From Antennarius striatus (Eukaryota; Chordata; Actinopteri; Lophiiformes; Antennariidae): a DNA stretch of 64,000 nucleotides. The translations under genes were made by a program, and so were the position numbers. Shown piece after piece: positions 49,136-61,230 of the stretch. The stretch covers positions 3,907,501-3,971,500 of the forward strand of contig NC_090794.1 in NCBI RefSeq assembly GCF_040054535.1, in the 5' to 3' direction. Below the pieces are notes generated by a model. It searched no databases. It had not been told where the DNA came from and worked only from the letters and a program-made list of their open reading frames with translations. Each line of letters begins with the position of its first letter. Position 1 is the stretch's first letter.

Positions 49136-50540
49136 TAGATAAGAATAGAATCGGCATTCTGTGTGATTATGATAGTGCAGATAGCCAAGAATGTGAGTTG
49201 TATGATTCTATTCAAACACCGCACCAAAAATGAAATTACATCAGGCCTTTCTTCACTTGTCTTCAAAAACAAAGTGGTAAATACCAACTGTCTAAAATGG
49301 ACTGGGCTGGAATACCCTCCTGAACCATGAGGTCCCTCGGGTGTTGGATAAAAATAGCAGTAAGTCTGAATACTGTACACCGACAAACTCAGACTCATAT
49401 TTGACAGGAGCAGAAAGTTGCTAGAGGGCTGTTGGCAGCTCTCGTAAATGTGCTTTGACGTTTAAACTGCTAGATTCGTGGTCATAGAACTCAGGTACCG
49501 ATTCTTCTGTTATCTTTTGCCTGTTATTTAGATGGATTTGATTTCTGGGAAGTCTAATGGGGATTTAATTTGGACCAATGTAAAAAACAGATAATTTATT
49601 TGTTGACTTAATGTTTAAAGTTTGTTTTCATTTTTTTTTACAGTCCAGTTCCCTATAACCGTGTAGGATCAATCCTACGTCAACCACATCAGCCACAACA
49701 ATTCCGTCTACAGTGATGATCCCTCTGATAGCACTGTGTGATAGCAGAGATCTATCTCTGGAACCAGTATGAGCACTGGTGGACTTCGAGGACCCAGGAC
49801 TAGTACCGGTTGATATTGTGGACCCAGAACCAGTACTGGTCAACCTTGAGAACCCAGAACAAGCACTGATTAATGAAAAAATCTGATTGACATCTGTAAC
49901 CAGAACTGGCTAACCAGCTATTCATTGGTTAACATAATTATCAATAGGTTTTATATTAGTTATATATATGAAAAATCTCTGACTTTTTTGGGAAGCTCAC
50001 CAAATTCCTAAACCTGACTTTTAGCTGTTGGTTCAATCATCTCCAGTGTCACTTGCTCATAGTTTCTGACAGGGGGTGTTTAGACCTGTGTGAAACAGAC
50101 ACCATCAGGCATCAAGAGGTTTCTCAGATAATGTCAGCACTATAAATATGATGGGTGCTTTACAAGTTTCCAAGTCCGCACTCCATTGTCCTGTGCCATA
50201 TCTTGTGCCATGATCTACGGCCCATAGGTATGTGTGCATGTGTCTGTATGTATTACATCGCTGTATGTGTGTGTGGGTCGGCTTTACATTTGCAGTCTCT
50301 AAAAGACACAGGCATTAAATTAATATTAGCAATGGCATGTGAAAATCTCCGAAAATATAACACAGAGCCCTTGTGTTTATATTCTTAAATCCCTTCATCA
50401 ATGGACTTAGCGGTTATGTCAAGAGAAGCATTGAAAATATGCATAATGTAGTTGTAAAGCTGGGTTTCTGACTTTTGTTGGGGCTGAGAGGATTAAAATG
50501 ATCCTAAAAAAGAAAAAAAAGAAAAAAAGATTTTTGATTT
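49136..50540. other. Unassigned region
   Basis: AT-rich, without a supported exon. At 49760-49880 the plus strand reads a degenerate short repeat of the type V-D-x-x-D-P-x-x-V broken by a TGA, possibly a relic of a repetitive protein-coding exon. Confidence 0.35.
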
Positions 50541-50551
50541 TTAAAAGCATG

Positions 50552-50557
50552 TTTATT
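50552..50557 (-). terminator. Poly(A) signal for the candidate membrane protein gene
   Basis: AATAAA on the minus strand, about 405 bases after the stop at 50963 and followed by an A/T-rich stretch. Confidence 0.4.
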
Positions 50558-50962
50558 CACAAAAAAGAAATACAAAATACTTAAACTCATGGAATCATTT
50601 TTGATATATTAAAACTATAATTTTAAAGGTTCATTCAGTGATAAGCTTCTAGAATGGAGTCAGGTCTTTTAAACTTGTGGTTGTCCATGTTCTCATCTGT
50701 GTAGAACACTGAATGTTCTGTTCCTCACTCAAGGTCTGGGTGATAAAATAAGTCTGGAATGTCAGAGAATGTATCAGAACCCATCCAACATGTCAGGGTC
50801 ATTCTGCATCGTCTGTAGGAGGAAGACTCCATAAACTTCTGATCCCAGTTTAGACTCTTTGTGTTTCATCACAAAAAGTTCCAAGCAGACGTCTGATCTT
50901 CATCTTCCTGAGAGATGGAGATGTTCGATCTGACCCAGATCACTGCTGCTGTTGTCCAGCTG

Positions 50963-53900
50963 CTATCGTCTGGCTATTGCAGCGTTCCTGGTCATCCAGG
51001 GGAAATTCCACATTGTGGAGTGGTGACGTCTCCGCATTAACCCCTCCCTGGGGCGGTTGAGAGTGTAACCCACTTCATATATGTTATAACTGTAATTGAT
51101 GGTCTTCGTCACCACCACTACCAGAAGCAGAATCACAATCAGCAGTGCGTACTTGTAGATGAAAAGGATGATGATGAGCATATGGAGGCATTTCACCCAC
51201 AACACAATCGCCCTGACCAAACTCTTCGTCATGATTTCCACAAAGGTGTAGACGTCCATTTTTTCAGGGTTGCTCTCTGATGTTCCGGCAGTGTTTGTCC
51301 CTGTATGGTTAAAGAAAGATGTTATTTTTAATCTGTTCCTGATGTTATCTTTAATTCTGTTTCTTTGATGTTATCAATATGTCTCTGATATTACCTTTAA
51401 TCAGTCTTTGGTGTTATTACATCCTGCTTCAAAGTGGTGATGTATTGCAATTGTCAGTGTTCGTCCATCCATCTGTCCGTTCATTCGTTCGTCCACCAAA
51501 TATCTTCACAACCGTTGCAGACAGAAAGATTACTTGGCCAACAAAGGTGATGAAAATTATATGATGACCTTAACCTTGAGAAGACTAGCTCAAGGTCAAA
51601 TTTGAACTTTTGTACACATAGGAACAGGATAAGCTAGAAAGATTTGTGCCAGCAACGTTGGTGGGGGTTCAACGTAAGACAGCCGGTGCCACAACATTGA
51701 TGCAACGAAATTATTTATAATAAAAATTTGACCTCCACAAGAAAGTCTTGATAAAATCTATTTCCAGTTTTTTAGCCTCCTTTCCACTTTCTCTAAAATA
51801 TTTTCCTAGTTGTTTTTCACAACAGTCTGGTCTCCCAGATAAATGCCAAGGTATTTTAACCCATTTCTTTTTCATTGGAGTCTATCTGGGAGCCTGATGT
51901 CTTCCAGCCCACCTCCCACCAGAAGAGCCTCTTTCTCCAGTTGACTTATTAATTAAAAAAATATTAATTAATTTATATAATCAATCAATAATTACTTAAT
52001 ATAATTAATTATTAATTAAGCTGGACATGTATGCTGGCAGGCGGCGTGAACGTGATGAGGTCACGTGTGCAAACCTGCGTATTCCGATTGGCTGAGCCAT
52101 GGCAACTAGAGTCCATAGCAACGGACAAGGAAGTAGTCAAAACTCAACGCAGCAGCTATTTTCGCTGAAGAGACAACTAATTAAACTAGTTAAGCCTTTA
52201 AAAATAAAAAAAAAAGTTACTAATAATTAAGAAGTTGACAAACACAAACCCTACAATGGAGGATATAAAGTTACAAAGTCATCCAAAACGTATTTTTATC
52301 AACGACGTCGATCAGTATTCGTCCAGACACATCGCTAAGGTGAGTAAATGAACAGCTGGGTGACGTCATGTTACAATCGATAGTTTCCTCTTTACATTAA
52401 TTTGACAGTTTTTATCGACGTGTGGTGCCGGAGGATGGACCGACCAGGGCGAAGCAGAGGAGCCGTCCTCCCCTCCACGCGAACCCGCTTTTCACCTAGT
52501 GGGAACTTCACCGGCGTCCGCCAGCGGGGATGAGGACAGCCTCCTGTTTGACCGGTACCCGGTGAGCCATGTAAACACCAGCATCCATGGAGAGATGTAG
52601 TCAGTGATGTTGATAGAAAAAAAATAGAGTAAAATGATGCTGTTAAAACCATAAATATGATTATATATATTTATTTATTTTATTTTAATTTAATTTTATT
52701 TATTTTTGTAGTCACCAACTCGAGATGAGCTGTGGAAGCTGCTGCTGGAGTGTGATGTTGTGCTGTACAACATTTCAGAAAATTCTACACAACATCAGAT
52801 TGAAGAAGCAAAGTGGGCAATCACAGGTAAGACTGAGCACTCAATGGATATACGCATCTAATCCGATTATTGTTTCCTTCGTTATCTTAGTACCCATTTT
52901 CTTCTCCTGCCATCAAGCCCTTCACGCAGAGATGGAAAACTTCACGTCATGCAAAATGTTCATCCTCATCTCGACTGTGATGACATGGGCCATGACCAAG
53001 CCACAGAATCCGGTTCGACTGTAGGAAAAAAGGTCTACATCAGCTATAAAGTCGTTTGAGCAATACAACCGACATTGTCGGGTTTTTTTTTTCTTTCCAG
53101 GATGAAGCAGACATGATAAGCGAAGAGGACTTCAGAAGACGAAGGCCACATCCCAGCTTCAAAAGCCACAATAATCTAGAGAAACTTGTGCTTAAACTGG
53201 GTGTAGGTACTTCTCATCATTATCGATTTTAAAGTGCGCACGGAAGAAATGTTTTTAAAAATACACAGAACGAGAAAATACATGTAAATCTTATGAATTC
53301 CATTTGGTCTCACAATCTTACAGAAAAAATCCAAACTTAGCAGCTATGTTGTTGCTTGTGGTCTTCAGTATGGAAAAGGAGAAAACCTCTTTCACTACTT
53401 TTTCAAGGTAGATGATGATTTGATGACTGAACACAGTAATCTGTGTGTGTGTCTCGCTCTCTCTCTACATGTATATAATAAATGTATTATTATTTTTCAA
53501 CAGATGTCTTGGTTGATGCAGTTTCCAGAAGTTCCTCTGTTTGGACAAGGCACAAATTCCATCCCTATGATTCATGTATACGACCTTGGAAGGTGGATTT
53601 TTATTAATTCTCCTTTATAAAACGTACTGTCATTTGTTAATGAGATCATGTCTAATTGACTGAACTGTGTTGTTGTTTCAGAGTGCTCCAGAATATAATT
53701 AATGTCAAGCCGAAGACAAAGTACATTCTTGCTGTTGATGACTCCAACAACACCTTAGAGGACATTGTGAAGGTAACCATATCATGAAAGGTATTAGACA
53801 GTTTTATAGTAACTCCAGACTGATTACAATCCAGATGTGTGCTTCTTTTGTATATTTCTCAGTGAACTTTTTAAAAAAAACTTGTGTGAAGCTTCTACTA

Positions 53901-56900
53901 TAGGCTGCAAAAATAATTGTCCTCATTGTCTGTCTCTTAAACCTTCAGATGATAAGCGACACACTCGGGCCAGGAAAAATTACGAAACTACCACAGCAGG
54001 AAGCCAGTGTCACGGAGGCTTTTAAGGTAGGGTGTGATATATATTTTCTCATATTAAAATATTTAGAAAACAAAAATATTCAAACTAAATCATTCTACGT
54101 GGTCCTTTCAGCCAGAAGAACTGGAGTACCTGAGTGTCAACCTCTGCCTGGATGCTGTTATCATAAAAGATTCCTTCAGTTTCTCCTGGACATCTGAGGC
54201 AGGAATGGTCGAAAACATGGAGAGAATTATAGATGAATACAAATACACCAGGCAGCTATTGGTGAGTGTTTAAATCCTTCAGATGAAGACATTTTTGAAA
54301 TCCTGTATTACATTTGGAGCAATTCACTTTGCGTAGATGGAGATTTCTGTAATTATTGGATGAAGAAGCTTTTTCCATCCCAGGTAAAGATCCTTATTTC
54401 ATTTTTTTCCAATTCCTTAGCCCATCAGAATCTTCTTGGTTGGACCTCCAGCAGTCGGTAAAACCACAGTTGCACAGAGGCTCTGCAGTCATTACAAGAT
54501 TCACCACATCAAGATCAGAGAGGTCATCGAGGAAAAAGTCACGCAGCTGGTCAGTTGAATCCAACTATTGGATTTTAGTTGTCTTGCTACGACCAACAGA
54601 AATATGCCGCCCCCTTGTGGAAACATTTTACGTCCCTTGTTTCTTTCCATTTTCTGCAGAATGAGATAGTGAGTGGATCTCAGCTGGAACATGTCAGTGC
54701 TGAGGAACTGTCTGCTGCTAGTAAACAACTGGAAAACCTCAACAAAGTCATGGAACTGAAAGCTGGTATGTAAAGGAACCACAGACATACATCAGACTTC
54801 CTCTCAGGCTGAGAAGAAAAAAAAAGCTCTCTGCTTCTCTATTCAAATGTGATCTAGTGATTTATTTAATTCTGTGGATGAGTTGATGTTTCACAAAAGT
54901 CCTCATTTCACATTTAAACATCCATGTCGGTCCAATAGGTCAACTGGACGACTATCTACTTGCTGACATTTTGCGTGAAAAGCTGAATTCAAAGCCCTGC
55001 AGTAATCAAGGATTCGTCCTCGATGGCTTCCCTGAGAGTTATCAGCAAGCAAAGTTGATTTTCTCTGGTAAGTTCGATTTCAATTTCGTCATAGTTTTGT
55101 TGATTACACTGATGTCATCTTTTTGTTATACAGATGGGGACACAGAAAAGCAGGATTTCATCATAAAAAAACCTGAATACAACAAGAAGATCACTCCAGG
55201 TTACTCCTTTGGCAATTTACAACACGTGTAAAACTTCCCACCTCTAATAATTCAAAACATTCTGGTTTAAGTATTGTCTTATTGTTCCTGGTTTACGTTT
55301 TGCAGAGCATGTTTTTGCACTGAATGCAACAGATGATTTTCTGGCAAAGAGAGCTCAGGGACTCCCACAGAGCGAGGCGGAGAACATGCGCTACACCCAG
55401 GAGGAATTTATCCCTCGCCTGACGAGATACAGACAGCTCAACTCTGCAGCAGAAACTTTGCTGGACTACTTTGATGAGCTGGAGATTCATCCAGAGCATA
55501 TCGGTACGCTAATTGGTCCATATCAGGCCAGAACACGATTCAATCAGACGCAAAACACACAAAATCCAAACCACAATCAAAAATAACAACGATCAAAATG
55601 ATGTCCTGCATGTTTAAATGATTACACTTGTGCAATCATGGCTTCTGGTTTCATACTCACACGTAATAAGTATGACTCATATTATTACTTACAAGTCTTT
55701 TTCCCAAAGGTGAACATTTATCAAAGATCCTCACCATGAAATGACAAAAAAATCTCATTTAAAAAAAACAATGCTATGACTTATTTCTCTCCAGAGGTCA
55801 CTACTGACGATTCAGAGTACACAGATGTCATGAAGAAGATCACTGAGACGGTGGGGATTCCCAAGAATTATGGCCTGAGTCCACAGGAGCAGGAGGAGGA
55901 GGACAGAAAGGAAAAAGAAAGGAGGAAGCAGAAACTGGCTGCAGAGGCTGCTGAGAAGAAACACAGGAAAGAAGCTGCTTTTGCTGAGATGGTCTCTCAG
56001 TACGAGGAGTGGGTGAGTTGAGAGCAGAGGTCGCACAAAAAAAAACATGTCAAAAATGCATGTATAGTTTTGTCATTTCAATTATTTTACCACTTATTAG
56101 CAGAAGAATTTGTCTGAGCTGAAGATACAGGAGCGTGAGCTGCTGGAGGCTCGCTCGCTTCCTTTGAGGAACTACCTGATGACGTATGTGATGCCGACAC
56201 TCACTCAGGCTTTATCGGACTGCTGCAAGATCAAACCAGAGGATCCCGTCAACTTTGTGGTATTTAAACCTAAGACCTCTTTAAAGAACGTATGTTCCTT
56301 TGACCTATTTGAACTAATGCAGTCGTTTGGTTCTGTCTTTGCAGGCTGAATATCTACTGAGGAACAACCAAGAGCCAACCTGATGAGGAAAGGTCACCAC
56401 ACATTATTATGCTCCGCTTATCTAACTAAAGTGAAATTATCTGTGTTACACATTAAAAATAAATATGAATGCAGTTTATTACAACATGCCTTTTGTTGTC
56501 ATGCATCAGTTCAAAATTTATAGAACACGTATGTAAATAAGTCATGGGTCAAGGTCCTTATTTTTTGTTTTAAAGTCATTTCAGTAATGAATCAGGTTTA
56601 TTTATTGGGTTTATATATCTAATTGGTTTTATAATAATGTAATCTACCAACACAAAAAATGTATTAATCCTATAGAAGCTCATAAGCTTAAGCAATTTAT
56701 AATTTTCATTTCTTCATTTTCATTCAATTATACAGTAGATGCAATCTTTGATGATTACAGTAATCTACAGACTGTAACTGTAAGTGTTGACAGATTGGTG
56801 GTTGCCCAGAAGGCCTGCATCCTTTTTAGGAAGGTCAGAGGTCAAACGTTCCATCAGACTGTCTACTTGCATATTAATGAGGTAAAAAGATGCACATGAA

Positions 56901-57010
56901 GAGTGACCGATAAATAACTTACCGATTCTAGACACAACACTCTCAGTAAGCACATTCTTCTCCTGCTGTGCTTGATTGGCACATACTGGTCCAAACTGGT
57001 TTCCACTCAT
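50963..57010 (-). CDS. Candidate two-exon membrane protein gene enclosing ak7
   Basis: I do not recognise this protein. Exon 1 (56923-57010) opens [13 protein letters not shown] and ends in a strong donor (ATCG|GTAAGT), phase 1. Exon 2 (50963-51300) follows an acceptor with a pyrimidine-rich lead (CTTTCTTTAACCATACAG), also phase 1, so the two join in frame into 141 residues. Exon 2 encodes a long hydrophobic segment (about residues 63-90, [26 protein letters not shown]), a single or hairpin membrane span, followed by a basic tail ([12 protein letters not shown]). The stop is followed by ~400 bases of non-repetitive sequence and AATAAA at 50557-50552, which looks like a genuine 3' UTR. The ~5.6-kb intron contains the whole ak7 gene on the opposite strand. 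If the junction is wrong, exon 2 alone still encodes a 98-residue protein from ATG 51259. Pairing the two exons is inference. Confidence 0.4.
51440..51725 (+). repeat. Dispersed repeat fragment
   Basis: 'tcgttcgtccaccaaatatctt...gcagacagaaagattacttggcc...aaggtcaaatttgaacttttgtacac...gtgggggttcaac' has the feel of a widely dispersed animal repeat; no ORF. Identification is by memory of the motif only. Confidence 0.4.
52080..52255 (+). promoter_or_regulatory. ak7 promoter with RFX X-box-like sites
   Basis: Two X-box-like elements lie 134-163 bases before the start codon: TGAGCCATGGCAAC (52093-52106) and GAGTCCATAGCAAC (52109-52122). Each has a perfect downstream half site (RGYAAC) and a weaker upstream half. 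An inverted CCAAT (ATTGG) is at 52087. RFX factors drive motile-cilium genes, so the sites fit ak7. Binding is inferred. Confidence 0.45.
52256..56383 (+). CDS. ak7: Adenylate kinase 7
   Basis: AK7 interconverts ATP, AMP and ADP and is tied to motile cilia and sperm flagella. Eighteen exons, all phases consistent: 52256-52339, 52409-52561, 52712-52826, 52918-53012, 53101-53202, 53324-53407, 53504-53592, 53682-53772, 53949-54026, 54112-54261, 54421-54549, 54660-54765, 54939-55067, 55134-55199, 55306-55503, 55795-56012, 56101-56259, 56345-56383; 694 residues (human 723). The N-terminal half is the NAD-epimerase-like domain of AK7 ([52 protein letters not shown]). The kinase domain begins at about residue 350 with P-loop GPPAVGKTT, then [12 protein letters not shown] and [14 protein letters not shown] Lys/Glu-rich helix leads into a C-terminal Dpy-30-type motif ([17 protein letters not shown]...[14 protein letters not shown]). 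A tandem ATG-free start follows a short 5' UTR. AATAAA is at 56458. Exon 17 may start at 56101 or 56104. Confidence 0.96.
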
Positions 57011-59127
57011 TACAGACCCGTCCTTTGGGTCTGTGACTCAGCTCCCACCGGTTTGAAAAGTCAGCTCTTCCTGGAAGAAGCGTGACAACTCTGGTTTTAA
57101 TCCAGCAGCACATAAACACAACAATCTTTGCCAAAAGGTCCTCTTCTTGGAGGCGTGACAGCATCACAATTTATTTTTTTTAAAAAAGAAAAAAAAGATT
57201 TGCTCTATTCCCATTCCCTTTGACTGCACGTTGCATGAAAGTTTTAGCTTATTACGGAATGCAAAGTGTACTGTTTGAACACCAGGGGGCGCAGGGATCT
57301 TTACAAACTCAAGAGTGTGCAGAGGAGAGTCATGAATTCTATTGTTAGAGACAACAGAGGTCTGGTTTTAGACAACCACTGAAATTTCAAGAGTCTTCTC
57401 TCTCACTAAGTGCTTTCACTGAATTAGTCTGGCTGTGAAGAAGGCCTTTGTTCTGACGGTCTAAATGCTAGAAAAATATGTGTTGCCTGACTTGTTGAGG
57501 ATATTTAAATCCATCTGGAGTTTGAGAAACTGTCCAACACCTAATTAGAAGCTGTCTGCAGGCTTCCTCATATGGAGAACAAATCATAAAAGAAACACAT
57601 TTGCTTTATGTATGGGGTCTAACCACAAGAAATGGCATGAAAAGTATTTTCCAGGTTATTAAAGCTGCAAAACTATTATAATTGTCCCTTTAACTGTGGG
57701 TTTGGTGCATCTATATAACATCTATATAACACATAAGATCCTTGGCTTTAAATTATGTGGCTGTATCTTTCTGTTTCAAGAGTCCTGATGATGTTATGCT
57801 CTCAGATGATGTTTTAGGATATTTTTAAATGCATTGTGACGCTTGTGTGCAAACCAAGCAAGAAAATGACACAGCAAGAAAATGCTAATTCTAAATTCCA
57901 AGACCATCTTCCTGGGAGGCAGTAGTCCCACCCACCTACCCTGGACTCATTGCAGTTTTCTCACGAGGTGTTGTCTCATATTGGGATTCAAGTTTTTTTA
58001 CTTTGCATTTGGGTCATTTTTAAAACAATTCCTGAAACCCTAAAGAAGAGAAACATGGATGATAAGTCTTGACATTTGCAAGAGGCCAATTAGCCAATGG
58101 CTCCAATTAGCCAGCCCAAACCGCTGGCAGTGACAGTGCGAGAGGTTCTGGCAGAGGGAGTCGGGACAGACCTAACCCTGCAGGGAGTAAGTCCAGCTCT
58201 GTCAGTGACAGTCAGTTCCATATTTATGGGGGGAAATTGCAAAATGTCCTGCCAAACACCCACTGTTACTATAATTCTTGACGAAGATGTGTGGGTGTGT
58301 TGTTAAATCTTTTACTGGAACCCAAAGTCAGCCAGCCCCTTTCTCATTCACTCAATTGGTTATTTTTGCCATTACACTGGATTAGAACAAACATCTCCAC
58401 CAGTAGAAGCTCCAGTGTGGACAGTCTACATTTTAATGATTTTTTGTTTTATTTTGTTTTTTTACATTCCTCATACTCTGCTATAATATTAACAAATGCT
58501 TCTAATGCTTTTCTGTGGCCTATTGGTGCCAATCTTGACTGTTCTGTCCAGCCTGAAATCATTTCACATGTTATTTTTTTTGGCCTTTCACGTGCCAGTC
58601 AGTGCAGCCCACGTTGAACATGTGTTATTTTAGCTGTGTGTTACAGGTGGAAAACAATTCAGGTGACATTTGAAAAGAGGACAAGTGGAAGTGGTGTCAC
58701 TGGTGTATGGGTCAGACAAACATTTGGGACTCCTACAGCAGTTTTTGATGCAATTATTGGTAATTAGTCTTGACCTCCCTGTCATAAAGAATTGGAGAAA
58801 ATTTGTGAGAATTTTGTGGAAACTCCAGAATAATTGAGCCTCGAATTTAACCTAAAAATGTGATGTTTTCACAGCTATTGCTTTTGATTAATTGACTGGA
58901 ATTTACACAGAATATGAAGCGAATATCTTGTTGGTTTTTCTGTTACAGTTAATACATATACTGTATGCTTTGAGCATGGATCACCTACTAATGTTGAATT
59001 TATGTTGAATAACCCACAGTCCATCCTCATCCTACAACAAATGACAGAATAATAGACAAAGAGATCTTCTTTTCACAGTTTGAGCCTTGAGTTAAAAATT
59101 ACCCATGATGCTAAATGGTCTGCACGT

Positions 59128-59140
59128 AGCTGATGTGTGT

Positions 59141-59182
<42 letters not shown>
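59128..59182. repeat. (GT)n microsatellite
   Basis: About 26 GT units with one interruption, about 150 bases from the inverted (CA)n partner. Confidence 0.95.
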
Positions 59183-59184
<2 letters not shown>

Positions 59185-59328
59185 TGGTCTCATGTTATTT
59201 TATCTGCTAGACTTCCAGTCACAATAACCTTCCCCACCCTTGCGGTGGTCGCATGATGGAAATAGCATCAAACACCCCCATGGTGGTCAACCTGACATCT
59301 GCTGGTGGTTGAAAATACTTGAAGAGGA

Positions 59329-59330
<2 letters not shown>

Positions 59331-59417
<87 letters not shown>
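59331..59417. repeat. (CA)n microsatellite
   Basis: About 43 uninterrupted CA units. Confidence 0.95.
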
Positions 59418-59418
<1 letters not shown>

Positions 59419-59931
59419 CATGTCATGAATGTATGTGAACATTGGTGGTGAAGTGAACCATCTCGCCATTTTTCATTGTGATACGACCCCATGCGTCAGT
59501 CACATTGACCTACTCACACCAGGGCATAGGTCACATGTTTTTGCGTTCACACATTTTACATTTTACCAAGCTGTGTTTGCTTTTGTTGGATGATAGTGTG
59601 TGTGTGTTAGTGTGCTGACCGGTGTGTGTGTTTGTGTGTTCACAGGGTTCACATTCGTTTGTTTCAAACATTTCCAGGGTCAACATGTCGCTGGTAAAGA
59701 TGTGGTTTCACTCATTTCCCAAATGTCGTTGTCCGCAGTGATACAGATTAAAGGCCTGCAACCAGGATACAATAATAATTACAGTGGTGGGTTGTAAACA
59801 GCCTACTGGAGATGTCATGGTGCATAAAGAGTTGTCTGTAAATGAGCTTCAAAATTTGTCTGAGAGGTCTCGAGACATATTTTGTGGTTTGAGAGGGAAG
59901 TTGTGTGACAATTCCTCCCACTAATGTTATA

Positions 59932-60889
59932 CAGGTCGTCCTCAACATAAGAACATAATTGGTTCTGGGAGGTTCATAAGCTGAATTGTTCGTAAGCCGG
60001 ACAATTTATCAAATTTCAATCTATACTTGCCATTTGAGGTCATTTAAATCCCATCAGTACTCTAAATATGACAGTACTATTCCTAAAACTGGACATAAAA
60101 ACAACAAATAATAATAAAATACTGTAGTACTGTAATGTAACTTTAACATCTCTACCTGTGCTGAATTATTTACTCATTTATCGTGAATAACGCGCTGAGA
60201 CACTTCCTGGTCAGCATAAGTCAGACACGCCCCTTTATGTGTGATTATTCTGTTTCATTTTAATTTTATTTGATGTTAACCAATACAGTGGTCAACGTCA
60301 AAATATCAATCAAATCGCATCAGCCTCATTTAATGCTTCCGGGCAGAAACGAAACCCCAAAACATGGTTCCTACTTTCATTACCTCCAACAGAGGGACAA
60401 CCTGAGAACATAGAACCAGAAAAACATAAAATAAAATAAAAAAACGGGAAAATAACAATTAAGTGTACGTCATTTCACAGCCGGAGTCTGCTGTTGATGT
60501 TTACAATTTACTGTATAGCACATTAGCATGTGGCATTTAGCATGTAACTTACCTTTAGGGTACAGAAGGGGAGGCGGGAGGGATCGCTATCAGAGAGATG
60601 GTCACCACTAACACTATCTTCACTAGTTTTTACTTTATTATCCATGATAAACTGTGAAATATCCAAAGTAGGAAGCCTGACGCTCTGAGACGCTCACAGA
60701 GACAACAACAACAAACAACAACAAGAGGGGGAGACGAGTGTTGGAGTTGCGTGAACGCAGCGGTGCTGCCCCTCTCAGCGGGTGTGGCAGAAAGAGGAAC
60801 TGCAGGACAATAGTCGGATATGGCAGAACGCGTTTGTACACATCTCTGACAGTTCATAAGTCAAATTTCCGTCACTTGAGGACTACCTG
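59932..60889. mobile_element. Non-autonomous TIR DNA transposon, copy 2
   Basis: Same family as 14622-15809: starts CAGGTCGTCCTCAACATAAG, ends GAGGACTACCTG, flanked by TA. It is about 230 bases shorter than copy 1; the inner segments (gatggtcaccacta..., gacgagtgttggag..., gtgaacgcagcg) are shared in the same order. No transposase frame. Confidence 0.75.
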
Positions 60890-60954
60890 TAAGATTCTGA
60901 CTGTGTCAGATTATCAAGGAGCAAGCATGGAAAGGATATTTCTGCTTTATTGAT

Positions 60955-61230
60955 GTATATCCATGTTCTCCTCATGTCTGCATGGGTTCTCTCCAGTTTC
61001 TCCTGCTTCCTCCCACCTCCACAACCATACAGCTTAGGTGAATTAGTCCAAGTTGTTCGAAGGTGTGAGTGTGAACTTGCATGGCTGTCTGTGTGTCTTG
61101 TCTTTCTTATCCAGGGTGTACCCTATCTCTCTCCCATAGCCGGCTGGGATAGGATACAGCAGACCCATGACACACAGCTGATTGCGATCATCTTGTCTAC
61201 GAGAAGATGGATGGATGAAGACACAATTCT
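60955..61230 (+). mobile_element. SINE body fragment
   Basis: 'catgttctcctcatgtctgcatgggttctctcc...caggtgaattag...gtgtgagtg...ccagggtgtaccctatctc...ggctgggatagg...gatggatggatgaag' in the usual order of the teleost SINE body; head with A/B boxes missing. Confidence 0.65.

Larger units (their letters stand above)
57030..59930. other. Intergenic region with dinucleotide repeats
   Basis: No exon recognised. A CTCF-like motif (ACACCAGGGGGCGC) is at 57279-57292. A (GT)n tract (about 59128-59182) and a long (CA)n tract (59331-59417) face each other in inverted orientation. Confidence 0.5.

Noticed and set aside
48844-49398. 184-codon minus-strand ORF with FYSIL repeats
   Set aside because: Product of the pentanucleotide microsatellite plus a SINE fragment; no start context or splice support.
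58097-58306. 69-codon plus ORF beginning MAPISQPKP
   Set aside because: Isolated, no domain, neighbouring sequence repeat-like; not enough to call.
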